A stretch of DNA of 64,000 bases from Paludibacteraceae bacterium (GTDB lineage: Bacteria > Bacteroidota > Bacteroidia > Bacteroidales > Paludibacteraceae): the NCBI GenBank assembly GCA_024401555.1, contig JAKSKV010000007.1:47243-111242 (forward strand). The letters are read 5' to 3'. Below the pieces are notes generated by a model. It searched no databases and was not told the DNA's origin. It worked only from the letters and a program-made list of their open reading frames with translations. This document shows, piece by piece, positions 53,003 to 62,401 of the stretch (positions within the stretch are counted from its first letter, which is position 1; each line of letters starts with the position of its first letter). A program made the translations under genes and the position numbers.

Positions 53003-53728
53003 ATGATAGAGATTATTCCAGCGATTGATATTATCGACGCCAAGTGCGTCCGTCTATCACAAGGCGATTATGACCAAAAGAAGGTTTACAACGAGAACCC
53101 GCTTGAGGTGGCTAAAATGTTTGAGGATGCGGGTGTGAAACGCCTCCACTTGGTCGATTTGGATGGCGCGAAGGCGCAACACATTGTCAACTACAAGGTG
53201 TTGGAGAAGATTGCTGGCGGTACCAATCTGACCATCGATTTCGGTGGTGGTCTGAAGAGCGATGAGGATCTTCGCATCGCCTTCGAGAGTGGTGCGAGCA
53301 TGGTGACGGGCGGAAGCATCGCTGTGAAGAAACCCGATGTTTTCTCTTCTTGGATAGAGAAGTTCGGATCGGAGCGAATCATTTTGGGCGCCGATGTGAA
53401 GGGTGAGAAGATTGCGGTCAGCGGATGGGTCGAGACCACAGATGCGGATTTGATGCCTTTCGTCGGAAAGTTCAAGGTCCTTGGCGTGGACAAGGTGATC
53501 TGCACCGATATCAGCAAGGATGGAATGTTGCAAGGACCATCCATTGAACTCTATAAAAAGATATTGTCTGAATTCCCTGATTTGTACCTTATCGCCAGCG
53601 GAGGTGTCAGCTCCATGGCGGATATCGAGGCGTTGCAGGAGGCGGGTGTTCCTGCTGTGATCACAGGTAAGGCTATCTATGAGGGTAGGATTAAGATGGA
53701 GGATTTGACGAAATTCATTTTGAATTAA
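53003..53728 (+). CDS. hisA: HisA isomerase (ProFAR isomerase)
   Basis: Fourth step of histidine synthesis. A 241 aa (beta/alpha)8 barrel with IIPAIDI at the start (catalytic Asp9), [41 protein letters not shown] and [11 protein letters not shown]. It stands alone, not in a his operon; hisI is about 10 kb away on the other strand. Confidence 0.96.
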   Translation: MIEIIPAIDIIDAKCVRLSQGDYDQKKVYNENPLEVAKMFEDAGVKRLHLVDLDGAKAQHIVNYKVLEKIAGGTNLTIDFGGGLKSDEDLRIAFESGASMVTGGSIAVKKPDVFSSWIEKFGSERIILGADVKGEKIAVSGWVETTDADLMPFVGKFKVLGVDKVICTDISKDGMLQGPSIELYKKILSEFPDLYLIASGGVSSMADIEALQEAGVPAVITGKAIYEGRIKMEDLTKFILN

Positions 53729-53766
53729 GAAACGATAGTTCGACGAAGTCAATTAAGAGTTAAGAG
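53724..53766. repeat. Third copy of the interspersed repeat, overlapping the hisA stop
   Basis: AAACGATAGTTCGACGAAGT followed by CAATTAAGAGTTAAGAG, same orientation and core as the two copies at 43096-43172. Confidence 0.75.
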
Positions 53767-53795
53767 CAATCCCCGGAGGGGATATACGTGGGTAG

Positions 53796-53815
53796 CGTAG
53801 GGTTTATACCCTACG
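53796..53815. repeat. Perfect 8 bp stem-loop in the hisA downstream region
   Basis: CGTAGGGT / ACCCTACG with a TTAT loop. A smaller CCCC-GGA-GGGG palindrome sits at 53771-53781. Both belong to a 90 bp non-coding block that looks like a dispersed intergenic element. Confidence 0.65.
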
Positions 53816-53860
53816 GCAGTTCAATTAAGAAATAATAACAAGAGTGTTGTTTAAAGATTG

Positions 53861-53892
53861 TAGGGCGTCCCTTGTGGATGCCCTATTTTTTG
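53861..53892 (+). terminator. Terminator after hisA
   Basis: TAGGGCGTCC pairs with GGATGCCCTA (loop CTTGT, one wobble), followed by six T. Confidence 0.88.
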
Positions 53893-53924
53893 TGGTTCAT
53901 GGGCCCTACAACCCATTTCCTCGG

Positions 53925-53956
53925 TTTTGTGTTTCCCCATAAATTTCGTACCTTTG
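53925..53956 (+). promoter_or_regulatory. Bacteroidota-type promoter for the nucleotidyltransferase operon
   Basis: -33 TTTTG (53925-53929), 19 bp spacer, -7 TACCTTTG (53949-53956): near-consensus, 37 bp before the GTG start. Confidence 0.75.
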
Positions 53957-53993
53957 CAAGGTTTTATATAAATTAAGAGTAGAATTTTTTGTC

Positions 53994-55403
53994 GTGAAGG
54001 AATATTTAAACCATAAGGTTTTCCAGTTGATCTCTGAGGTGGTTGATGCCAAAGGTGTTGAATGTTATGTTATTGGTGGATTCGTGCGTGATATTTTCTT
54101 GCAACGTCCCTCCAAAGACATAGACGTGGTGGTCGTAGGAAGCGGTATCGAGGTGGCCGAGGCTTTCCATAAGAAGTGGAAGGGTAGTACCTTGGCGGTC
54201 TTCAAGAACTTTGGCACCGCGCAGGTGAAGAAGGATGAGATGGAGGTGGAGTTTGTGGGGGCCCGTAAAGAGTCTTACCGCGAGAATTCCAGAAAACCGA
54301 TTGTGGAGAATGGCACCTTGGAGGATGACCAGAACCGCCGCGACTTTACCATCAACGCTTTGGCCATCTGCTTGAACAGTGACCGCTTCGGCGAGTTGGT
54401 GGACCCATTTGGAGGCAAGGAGGATCTTCGAAATATGATTATCCGTACGCCGTTGGATCCTGATGTTACCTTCAGTGATGATCCGCTTCGTATGATGCGT
54501 TGCATCCGTTTTGCCACGCAACTTCGCTTCTATATCGATTCTGACACCTTCGACGCTATTGTCCGTATGAAGGAGCGAATCTCCATTATCTCCAAGGAGC
54601 GGATTGTGGATGAGTTGAATAAAATGATGGCTTCCTCGCGACCTTCTGTGGGTATCGACCTTTTGGAGCGTTGCGGTCTCTTGGAGTTGATCATGCCTGA
54701 AATTCATAACCTTTGCGGTGTGGAGGAGAAGGCGGGCCATGGCCATAAGGATAATTTCCTGCATACTTTACAGGTGTTGGATGCTGTGGCCGAAAAATCC
54801 GATGATTTGTGGCTCCGTTGGGCGGCCCTTTTCCACGATGTGGCGAAACCTGTCACTAAGAAGTGGGACAATAAGATTGGATGGACCTTCCATAACCATA
54901 ATTACGTAGGTGCGAAGATGGTGCCTCGTATATTCGCGCGAATGAAGTTGCCGTTGAACGAGCACATGAAGTTCGTTCAGAAGATGGTGGAGCTCCACAT
55001 GCGTCCTATTAGCCTTGTCGAGGATACTGTTACTGATTCAGCGGTACGTCGCCTACTTTTCGATGCGGGTGACGATATCGAGGCCTTGATGACTTTGTGT
55101 GACGCCGATATCACCTCCAAGAATGTCGATAAGGTGAGAAGATTCAAGGAGAACTTCCGAATCGTGCGGGAGAAACTGCGCGAAATCGAGGAGAAGGACC
55201 GTGTCCGTAATTTTCAACCGCCTATCACGGGAGAGGAGATCATGCGTATCTTTGATTTGACGCCGTGTCGCGCCATCGGTGATATCAAGGTGGCCATCAA
55301 GGATGCTATCTTGGATGGCATCATTCCTAATGAATATGAACCTGCTTACCAATTTATGTTGGAGAAGGCGAAGGAGTTGGGGCTTACCCCTAAGAATGTC
55401 TGA
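53994..55403 (+). CDS. CCA-adding / poly(A) polymerase-type nucleotidyltransferase with HD domain
   Basis: A 469 aa tRNA-maturation enzyme. Nucleotidyltransferase head: YVIGGFVRD, then the metal Asp pair in KDIDVVVVGSG, RRDFTINALA and DPLRMMRCIRFATQL. A C-terminal HD domain follows (ALFHDVAKP). It likely adds CCA to tRNA 3' ends. The start is GTG at 53994, because the N-terminus MKEYLNHKVFQLISEV fits the family and no ATG precedes GGFVRD in frame. Confidence 0.92.
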   Translation: MKEYLNHKVFQLISEVVDAKGVECYVIGGFVRDIFLQRPSKDIDVVVVGSGIEVAEAFHKKWKGSTLAVFKNFGTAQVKKDEMEVEFVGARKESYRENSRKPIVENGTLEDDQNRRDFTINALAICLNSDRFGELVDPFGGKEDLRNMIIRTPLDPDVTFSDDPLRMMRCIRFATQLRFYIDSDTFDAIVRMKERISIISKERIVDELNKMMASSRPSVGIDLLERCGLLELIMPEIHNLCGVEEKAGHGHKDNFLHTLQVLDAVAEKSDDLWLRWAALFHDVAKPVTKKWDNKIGWTFHNHNYVGAKMVPRIFARMKLPLNEHMKFVQKMVELHMRPISLVEDTVTDSAVRRLLFDAGDDIEALMTLCDADITSKNVDKVRRFKENFRIVREKLREIEEKDRVRNFQPPITGEEIMRIFDLTPCRAIGDIKVAIKDAILDGIIPNEYEPAYQFMLEKAKELGLTPKNV

Positions 55404-55427
55404 TTTTTCAAAATAGAGTAGTAGCTT

Positions 55428-55613
55428 ATGGATATCGAACATATATTGGAACATGGAACTGTGTTTCGTAAATCCTCCGAGGGTGGTCCTCAGAAGGAGG
55501 ATAAGGTGAAGACCAAGGCGAAAAAGACCTCCTATATCAAGGGGGCGCATGGGTCTGGTTCGGCGAAAATGAAGGCGGAGTATCGCCGTAAACGCGCGAA
55601 TCGTCATAAATAG
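55428..55613 (+). CDS. Small basic protein (61 aa)
   Basis: A Lys/Arg-rich protein (KVKTKAKKTSYIKGAHGSGS, AEYRRKRANRHK) with an acidic N-terminus. No known family. It lies 24 bp after the nucleotidyltransferase and 26 bp before the SDR gene, in frame with operon structure. Nucleic acid binding is possible but only suggested by charge. Confidence 0.6.
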   Translation: MDIEHILEHGTVFRKSSEGGPQKEDKVKTKAKKTSYIKGAHGSGSAKMKAEYRRKRANRHK

Positions 55614-55639
55614 TAGTATCAATTAATTCCTGTATAAGT

Positions 55640-56665
55640 ATGAATGTTTTATTTATCGGAGGAACAGGCACCATCAGTATGGCCATTACCAGAAAATTGG
55701 CGGCTGAAGGGCATCAATTGTTCCTATTGAATCGAGGTAACAGATCGGTTCAGTTGCCTGACAATGTGAAGTATATCAAGGTGGCGGATGTGAACGACGA
55801 AGCGGATGTGAAGGCGAAGATCGCTGGCATGAAGTTTGACGTCGTTTGTGATTTCATCATCTTCCATAAAGAGCAGGCTGAGCGTGATTTCCGTCTTTTC
55901 TCCGGCATCACGGATCAGTTTATATTTATCAGTTCCGCTTCGGCGTACCATAAACCATTGTCCTCCTACATCATCACAGAGGGGACGACGATGGCCAACC
56001 CTTATTGGCAATATTCAAGGGAGAAGATCGAGTGTGAAGAGTATTTCTTTGGCAAATACAAGGAGATGGGTTTCCCGATCACGGTCGTTCGCCCAAGCCA
56101 TACCTATGATGAGCGTTCAGTGCCGCTTGGCGTGCATGGCGCGAATGGTAGTTGGCAGGTGGTGAAGCGTATGATGGCGGGAAAACCAGTCATTATACAA
56201 GGCGATGGAACCTCTCTATGGACCATGACGCACAACAGTGATTTCGCGAAGGCGTTCGTTGGTTTGATGGGCAATCCGCACGCCATTGGTGAGGCGTTCC
56301 AAATCACCTCCGATGAGACATTGACATGGAACCAGATCTATCAAGCCATCGCCCAAGCGTTGGGTGTGGAGTTGAAGGCCTACCATGTGTCTTCCGAGTT
56401 TTTGATGGCGGTAAGCGATTATGATTTGGAGGGAAGCCTCATAGGCGACAAGGCCAATTCCGTGGTCTTCGACAATACGAAATTAAAGCGTGCTGTTCCT
56501 GATTATATGCCGAATGTATCCTTCGCAAAGGGGGTGAAGAAGACGATTGATTATGTCTTGGCTCATCCTGAATTGCAGCGAGAGGATCCTGCGTTTGACG
56601 CTTGGTGTGATCGTGTGATCGAGAAGATGGAACAAGCGAAAGCTGATTTGAGGAAATATTTATAA
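55640..56665 (+). CDS. NAD(P)-dependent SDR / epimerase-like protein
   Basis: 341 aa extended short-chain dehydrogenase with N-terminal dinucleotide-binding motif GGTGTIS, ISSASAYHK, and YSREK carrying Tyr-x3-Lys. It resembles the atypical SDR group that includes chloroplast RNA-binding CSP41-like proteins. Substrate unknown. Confidence 0.85.
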   Translation: MNVLFIGGTGTISMAITRKLAAEGHQLFLLNRGNRSVQLPDNVKYIKVADVNDEADVKAKIAGMKFDVVCDFIIFHKEQAERDFRLFSGITDQFIFISSASAYHKPLSSYIITEGTTMANPYWQYSREKIECEEYFFGKYKEMGFPITVVRPSHTYDERSVPLGVHGANGSWQVVKRMMAGKPVIIQGDGTSLWTMTHNSDFAKAFVGLMGNPHAIGEAFQITSDETLTWNQIYQAIAQALGVELKAYHVSSEFLMAVSDYDLEGSLIGDKANSVVFDNTKLKRAVPDYMPNVSFAKGVKKTIDYVLAHPELQREDPAFDAWCDRVIEKMEQAKADLRKYL

Positions 56666-56677
56666 AATAAAAACAAT

Positions 56678-59600
56678 ATGCGAAAGTTGGGAGGTAACAT
56701 AAGGAATTGGATGGTGCTGGGCGCCCTGTTGTTCTATGCGCTCCTCCCAGCTTTTGCCGTGCCGTATAATGGCTGCCCTGACTTTATGGATTTGGACGCC
56801 TCTTATGTGGATCTATACACCGGGCATCTGGATCAACCATTCGACTCCTTGGGAAGGGTGGAGGAGCGTCACCGTCTCTACGATAAGCAAGGCGTGGATC
56901 CCAATACGGGTGGTAAATTAAAATTTCTACCCGAAGGAGAGTCGAAATCGGTGCGGTTAGGAAATGATAGCATCGGAGCAGAGTCGGAGGCGATTGCCTA
57001 CCACTATATTGTTGATCCTGACAATTCTCTGCTCTTCGTGAATTTCGCCGTGGTATTGGAGGATCCGGGCCACGATTTTGTTTTTCAGCCCCGTTTTGTC
57101 ATCCGGATTACGGACAAGGAGGGTAATCTGGTGAATGATTGTTCCGAATATGATGTCTCTGCGGCTGCCGGATTGGATGGATTCCAGGATTACCAATATG
57201 CGGGCGGTATGATTCGTTGGCGGGATTGGTCGAAGATTGGGTTGGATCTCTCTCCTTTTATTGGTCAGGAGGTTCAGGTTCAGTTCATTACTTATGATTG
57301 TTTCCTGTATGGCCACTTTGGTTACGCCTATTTTACCGCCTCTTGCGCTCCGAATAAATTGGCGGTGGAAGCCTGTAACGGTTCTTCGTTCTCTTTGGCG
57401 GCACCTGAGGGATTCTCCGCCTATCGCTGGGAGAATGGCGACACAACCCGCGTGACTACCCGTACTATGTCGGAGGGGGAGATGAATATCTATTGTGAAA
57501 TTACCTCTGCCACGGGATGCCAATTTACCCAAAGCGCTTATGTATCAGACCATTCGATTCCGCAAAGTGGAGAGGTGATGGATACCATTTGTCAGGGTGA
57601 ACCATACGACCGAAACCTTTTTAATTTGCCTCCGCAAATGAATGTGGGCACATTCGGGTACAACAACATCATCGTGGATCCTACCGCTTGCTCCAGCGAG
57701 AAGGAGGTGAATCTGCAATTGACCGTTATCCAGACCTATTACCCGATTGTCGCTGCCATCTGTGAAGGCGAAGATTATGTGGAGAATGGATTTTCTGTGA
57801 TCCATCCGCCTGTCGGTGTCTATATGGACACCTTGCGGTACAAACATCATGATGGTGGTTGCGATAGCGTGGTTTGCCTACGTTTGGAGGTGAGTGAGAC
57901 CAACCACTTGGCCAACGAGATCATCGGCGATTTGCATCCGTGCGTCAACTCCACCACTACCTACTATGTGGAGACGGACGACAATCTGTCACGATACACC
58001 TGGACCTTGCCTGAAAATGTGAAATCGGTAGGCGGCGCCAATTCGCCAAGAGTTGTATTGTATTTTACGGACGATACCTCGGCTACTTTGATGATTACCG
58101 GAGAGAATGGTTGTGGTACGAGTGCCGTACCTATCACTATTACCCCTCGTCCTTCCTACCACATAGTGCTCAGTGATACGATTTGTCAGGGTGCTTCGTA
58201 TGACAATGGCGCCATTCAGTTGGGAAAACAGAACCAACCAGGACTCTTTAATTATACTTATTCTTTTGAGACGCGGAACGGATGTGATAGTTCTGTGGTG
58301 CTCTCCCTTTCGGTGTTGCCATTGCCGCAAGCCTCCATTATATCCTATCCGGAGAATAATTTCTTTTGTGATTCTGCCGAAGTGCTTTTGGCTGTGAAGA
58401 AGGAGGGTGGCCAAGCCATTGTTAAGGAGTGTGACTCCTTGGCGGTCGCAGTGGGGGATATCTATTGTAGCGACGGATCGTTTGTGAGAAGGAACTCTTA
58501 CACATCTTCGGGCAAGCGTGCGGAGGGCGTGGTCTTCTATGTCGATGATGCGCAAGGGCTTGTCTATGTGGTGGGCAAGGAGGAGTTGAACCCTATGGTA
58601 TGGAGCATAGAGTTGGTTGATATTCCTGGCATTGAGAATCAGATGTATCTCCGAAATCTACTGGATGATATGAATGGATATGGTAATACGTCATTTATGC
58701 GAAACCAGGGAGATGCCTCTTATTACCCTCCTGCTTGGGAGGTGGATTATGCGAATGGGTGGTATATTCCTTCCATTGGAGAGTTAAGAAAATTGTTCTC
58801 CGAGGTGGATCGTGTCAATGTGAGTTTGTCGGCCATCGGCGGTGAGCTTTTGTATCTCGATTATAGTGGACCTGGATCGTTTTATAATGTCGATTATGCC
58901 TCCAGTACCGAGTACAATGGTTCGTTGGTATGTTGCTTTGAATCGGATTTTAAACTCTATGCGAAATACAAGTCAAGCGCTTATCGTTATCGTTCTGTTC
59001 GATCCGTGAAGTTGCCAGGATGGAGCACTCCTCAATACAAGATTGGTGATTTGGTGGAGAATCCAGACGGTTCTAAGGGTATTGTTTGTTATTTGGCCCC
59101 TGATGGCAAATCAGGAACTATGGTGGCGATGACGGATTTAACTGATGTATCCGTTATCGGCGAGAGTGCGTTTGATGTTGTGAAGGGTGCTGATATGACT
59201 AAGCGGCAGAGCATTCGAAGCACAATGGAGGAGTGGTCTGGTTATGAAAATACCCAGGCTTTGCGCCAGTTGGGTGACGCCACACTTTTCCCTGCTGTTT
59301 GGCGTGTTGATTTCGAGCACGGTTGGTACCTCCCTTCTGTGGCGCAGATGAATCATCTCTACGTCAATGCGAACATACTGGATTCCTCATTGGTTCGGCA
59401 GGGTGGAGATGAGTTGTCTTACAATTCATATTGGACAAGTACCTATTATGGTAGTACGACTTCGACCGCTTATGGTTGGTATATCAATATGGCGCAAGGT
59501 GATTTGGATGTCTCTAACATGATGGATAGCGCCTTGGTTCGTCCTATGCGTGACTTTGTCTATTGCGACACCTATGAGATTCCTGTGGATTCATCTTGCT

Positions 59601-60799
59601 TTTACAAGTGGAATACGGGTGATACGACACCTTCCGTTATGGTCTATCCCCATCAAACCACTACTTACGAAGTGGAGGTGTCCGCCTATGGTGGAATATG
59701 CTCTTTTACGTTGGCTAAGGACATCTATGTGCAGAGCGATGAGCCTATCGTCACCCAACGAACCATTTGTCATGGTCAAACCTATAAGGACGACTATTTC
59801 GAGGCAACCGAATCGGGCACCTATACCCGTGAAGTGGAGAATGGTGCTTGCAAGCAGACCATGGTGCTCGATTTGGAGGTTTTGAATCCGACGGATACGC
59901 TCTTCCTTCGTGATGTGGCTTGTTTGGGAATGCTTTATCAGAAAAATGGATTTAATATAAAGACCTATGCGCCAGGTATGGTGTATGATACCATCCAACT
60001 CACCAACCATAAGGGTTGTGATAGTGTGCTCTGTATCCAACTGGAGGTTTTGCCAGCCAGTCGCGACACCTATTACGCAAGGGTTTGTCAGAACGAACCA
60101 TATCGTCAAAATGGATTTGATATCCCGGCATTCCAGCCTGCGACGCTTCGTTATTGGGAGCGCACTGAGTCCGCATCCGACGGATGTATGGTGATTCATG
60201 TGTTGGGCCTTGCTGTTGATACGGTTTACCAAATCTCTATGGTCGATTCGGCTTGCTATATGACTCGTTACCAGAAGAATGGTTTCGATTTCTTGGTGGA
60301 CGAAGAGGGTTATAGTGTCCATTATTTGACACACCGCTCTGTCACACAGTGCGATAGTGTGGTCGCTTTACGCGTAAAGGCCATAGGCAACCATTCGCAC
60401 ACTTATGGCGATACGGTGATGTTTGGCGACACCTACCGCGACCGTAACTTTGATTTGCCGGCACAACGAGTTCCTGGCCTCCATACCTTCGATACCACCT
60501 ATGTGGATGTCAACGGCTGCGACAGCATTGTTGTCTTGGAGTTGTATGTCAGAAATGATGATGAGGTGAATATACCAACCTCCTTCACTCCAACGGATGG
60601 CAATGGTATCAATGATATCTTTATGGAGGGGTATGAACTCTATGTCTATGACCGATACGGTTTGTTGGTTTGCCATTCCAATAATGGATGGGATGGTTCA
60701 TATCGTGGTGCGCCGGCTGACGCAGGTGTTTATATCTATACCATTCGTTTCAGAAATGGCAAGGAGAAACATGGTACGGTGGAGATTATTAAGAATTAA
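56678..60799 (+). CDS. Giant secreted protein with T9SS type B (gliding-type) sorting domain
   Basis: 1373 aa. A signal peptide (residues 12-27, WMVLGALLFYALLPAFA), then a beta-rich N-terminal region, PKD-like segments, and about seven ICxGExYxxN-type repeats, each roughly 45-60 residues with a CDSVV or equivalent end (starts near 302, 363, 498, 1030, 1084, 1138 and 1190). Two FISUMP-like segments lie near 660-770 and 815-960. The C-terminus is a type B sorting domain (SFTPTDGNGINDIF ... VYDRYGLLV ... AGVYIYTI). Such proteins are delivered to the surface by T9SS. Specific role unknown. Confidence 0.88.
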   Translation: MRKLGGNIRNWMVLGALLFYALLPAFAVPYNGCPDFMDLDASYVDLYTGHLDQPFDSLGRVEERHRLYDKQGVDPNTGGKLKFLPEGESKSVRLGNDSIGAESEAIAYHYIVDPDNSLLFVNFAVVLEDPGHDFVFQPRFVIRITDKEGNLVNDCSEYDVSAAAGLDGFQDYQYAGGMIRWRDWSKIGLDLSPFIGQEVQVQFITYDCFLYGHFGYAYFTASCAPNKLAVEACNGSSFSLAAPEGFSAYRWENGDTTRVTTRTMSEGEMNIYCEITSATGCQFTQSAYVSDHSIPQSGEVMDTICQGEPYDRNLFNLPPQMNVGTFGYNNIIVDPTACSSEKEVNLQLTVIQTYYPIVAAICEGEDYVENGFSVIHPPVGVYMDTLRYKHHDGGCDSVVCLRLEVSETNHLANEIIGDLHPCVNSTTTYYVETDDNLSRYTWTLPENVKSVGGANSPRVVLYFTDDTSATLMITGENGCGTSAVPITITPRPSYHIVLSDTICQGASYDNGAIQLGKQNQPGLFNYTYSFETRNGCDSSVVLSLSVLPLPQASIISYPENNFFCDSAEVLLAVKKEGGQAIVKECDSLAVAVGDIYCSDGSFVRRNSYTSSGKRAEGVVFYVDDAQGLVYVVGKEELNPMVWSIELVDIPGIENQMYLRNLLDDMNGYGNTSFMRNQGDASYYPPAWEVDYANGWYIPSIGELRKLFSEVDRVNVSLSAIGGELLYLDYSGPGSFYNVDYASSTEYNGSLVCCFESDFKLYAKYKSSAYRYRSVRSVKLPGWSTPQYKIGDLVENPDGSKGIVCYLAPDGKSGTMVAMTDLTDVSVIGESAFDVVKGADMTKRQSIRSTMEEWSGYENTQALRQLGDATLFPAVWRVDFEHGWYLPSVAQMNHLYVNANILDSSLVRQGGDELSYNSYWTSTYYGSTTSTAYGWYINMAQGDLDVSNMMDSALVRPMRDFVYCDTYEIPVDSSCFYKWNTGDTTPSVMVYPHQTTTYEVEVSAYGGICSFTLAKDIYVQSDEPIVTQRTICHGQTYKDDYFEATESGTYTREVENGACKQTMVLDLEVLNPTDTLFLRDVACLGMLYQKNGFNIKTYAPGMVYDTIQLTNHKGCDSVLCIQLEVLPASRDTYYARVCQNEPYRQNGFDIPAFQPATLRYWERTESASDGCMVIHVLGLAVDTVYQISMVDSACYMTRYQKNGFDFLVDEEGYSVHYLTHRSVTQCDSVVALRVKAIGNHSHTYGDTVMFGDTYRDRNFDLPAQRVPGLHTFDTTYVDVNGCDSIVVLELYVRNDDEVNIPTSFTPTDGNGINDIFMEGYELYVYDRYGLLVCHSNNGWDGSYRGAPADAGVYIYTIRFRNGKEKHGTVEIIKN

Positions 60800-60810
60800 T
60801 TTTTCAAGTT

Positions 60811-61239
60811 ATGGATAAAAGAAGAATTGCGTCCATCTTTGTGGTGGTGATATGTTTGGTTATTTTTTTCTTTTCAGCTTTTAAGAGTAAAAGAGAGAAG
60901 AGTCGTGAACCTGAGTTTCCCAAGGCGGAGTATGTGGAGGGCGCTTTCCACGATCAAGGTGAGATGTGGGATTTTCTGCATGCGCATGAATTTGTCTGTG
61001 TGGAGCATGGTGATACCATTGTGCTCACAGTAAAGAACTTTGAACTCCTTTTGAATGGAAAGCCTTATTCATCCAAATTACAATTGAGTGATTTCCAATA
61101 TTCGGGAGCCGGCCTTTCTGGAGTTGATGTGAAGGGAAATCGTTTCGATATTGCGGTGTTGAAGCAGCATGAGGTATGTACGATGTCGGAAATTTCCAAA
61201 GGAAGATCCGTAAGAACATACTTTGTGAGGAATAAATAA
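60811..61239 (+). CDS. Unknown membrane-anchored protein (142 aa)
   Basis: One N-terminal membrane segment (residues 6-23, IASIFVVVICLVIFFFSAF) followed by a soluble domain with no recognised family; it contains FHDQGEMWDFL and GVDVKGNRFDIAVL. It starts 11 bp after the giant protein and may belong to its operon. Confidence 0.7.
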   Translation: MDKRRIASIFVVVICLVIFFFSAFKSKREKSREPEFPKAEYVEGAFHDQGEMWDFLHAHEFVCVEHGDTIVLTVKNFELLLNGKPYSSKLQLSDFQYSGAGLSGVDVKGNRFDIAVLKQHEVCTMSEISKGRSVRTYFVRNK

Positions 61240-61251
61240 TTTTTATCTTTG
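61222..61251 (+). promoter_or_regulatory. Promoter for the DUF4293 gene
   Basis: -33 TTTG (61222-61225), 18 bp spacer, -7 TATCTTTG (61244-61251). It overlaps the end of the preceding gene. Confidence 0.6.
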
Positions 61252-61272
61252 TGGAAAATAAATTTTGGAATT

Positions 61273-61767
61273 ATGTTACAGAGAATTCAGACTGTTTATC
61301 TATTAGTGACGTTTATTTTAACAGTGCTTTTGTTGATATTACCTATGGGGTATATGTTGCAAGACGGTATGTTGGAGACATTTAAATTGAATGGTGTCGG
61401 AGCCTATCGTTTGGTGACGGATGAGGCGGGCGCTGTTGTAGCTTCCCAATTTGAGCAAGGTGCGTGGGCGCTCTTCATCTTGATTTGTTTGATCATGGGA
61501 GTGACTGTTTACGACATACTCTCTTTCAAGAAGAGAATTTTCCAAATTCGTGTGGCTATATTCAATATGATTTTGCACATGGGTGTTTATGCGCTATTTG
61601 CGTTGTACTACTTCTTCCTGATGCCGAACCAACACGTTATTGAGGGCGTTTTCCAACCCTCATATACCATTCTTTTCCCACTCTTCAATGTGGTCTTGAC
61701 CTATCTCGCTATCCGTGCGATCGGTGCGGATGAGGCTTTGGTTCGTTCATTGGATAGATTGCGTTAA
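61273..61767 (+). CDS. DUF4293 membrane protein
   Basis: A 164 aa protein with four membrane segments, beginning MLQRIQTVYLL as in DUF4293, a Bacteroidota family of unknown function. The ATG at 61273 is chosen since the family starts there. The stop overlaps the next ATG (TAATG). Confidence 0.88.
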   Translation: MLQRIQTVYLLVTFILTVLLLILPMGYMLQDGMLETFKLNGVGAYRLVTDEAGAVVASQFEQGAWALFILICLIMGVTVYDILSFKKRIFQIRVAIFNMILHMGVYALFALYYFFLMPNQHVIEGVFQPSYTILFPLFNVVLTYLAIRAIGADEALVRSLDRLR

Positions 61768-62294
61768 TGGCACCCTTGCGGCTCACAAGCGAACATTTGG
61801 CTCTTCGGGCTTTGGAGCCTGAGGATTTAGGTGTATTGTACCAATGTGAGAATGATCCCGCTATTTGGGGCGAGGGGAGTATGATACCTCCCTTTTCCCG
61901 CTACGATTTGAAGCAATATATTGCGAATGGACAGGATATTTTCGCATCCCGCACTCTTCGTTTGGTCGTTGAACAAAAGGTGGATCATCAAGTTGTCGGT
62001 ATGGTGGATCTGTTCGATTTTGAACCGATATCACAGCGTGTGGAGTTGGGCATCCTGATCTTCGATGCGTTTCGAGGCAAGGGATTTGCCAAGGAGACGG
62101 TGGCGATGGTTCGTTCGTATGTTTTTGACTTCCTGCGTTGCCATCAACTGGTGGCAAGGGCGAATGTGAAAAATGTGGCGAGTGTGACGCTGTTTAATGA
62201 GTGTGGTTTTGAGTCGGCGGGCGTTCTTAAAGATTGGGTTAGAGATGGTGACCAATGGAGTGATTGTGAGGTCTTTCAATTGATAAAAAAATGA
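61767..62294 (+). CDS. GNAT N-acetyltransferase (RimJ/RimL-like)
   Basis: 175 aa acetyltransferase with the acetyl-CoA-binding beta4-alpha3 region around ELGILIFDAFRGKGFAKETV and a C-terminal NVASVTLFNECGFE segment typical of GNATs. Translationally coupled to DUF4293. Substrate unknown; the ribosomal-protein branch is a guess. Confidence 0.88.
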   Translation: MAPLRLTSEHLALRALEPEDLGVLYQCENDPAIWGEGSMIPPFSRYDLKQYIANGQDIFASRTLRLVVEQKVDHQVVGMVDLFDFEPISQRVELGILIFDAFRGKGFAKETVAMVRSYVFDFLRCHQLVARANVKNVASVTLFNECGFESAGVLKDWVRDGDQWSDCEVFQLIKK

Positions 62295-62386
62295 TTTTAT
62301 GGCCAATTGACGCTAAAAAATGTTAAATGCAATCGTTTTGTAAAGAGAAAAATTCCTGTAAGTATCTTTCTTTCCCATTTCTTTGT

Positions 62387-62394
62387 TAATTTTG
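62387..62394 (+). promoter_or_regulatory. -7 promoter box for the decayed abi locus
   Basis: TAATTTTG, a TAnnTTTG match followed within 10 bp by the structured leader. Confidence 0.55.
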
Positions 62395-62401
62395 CAGTAA
62401 C

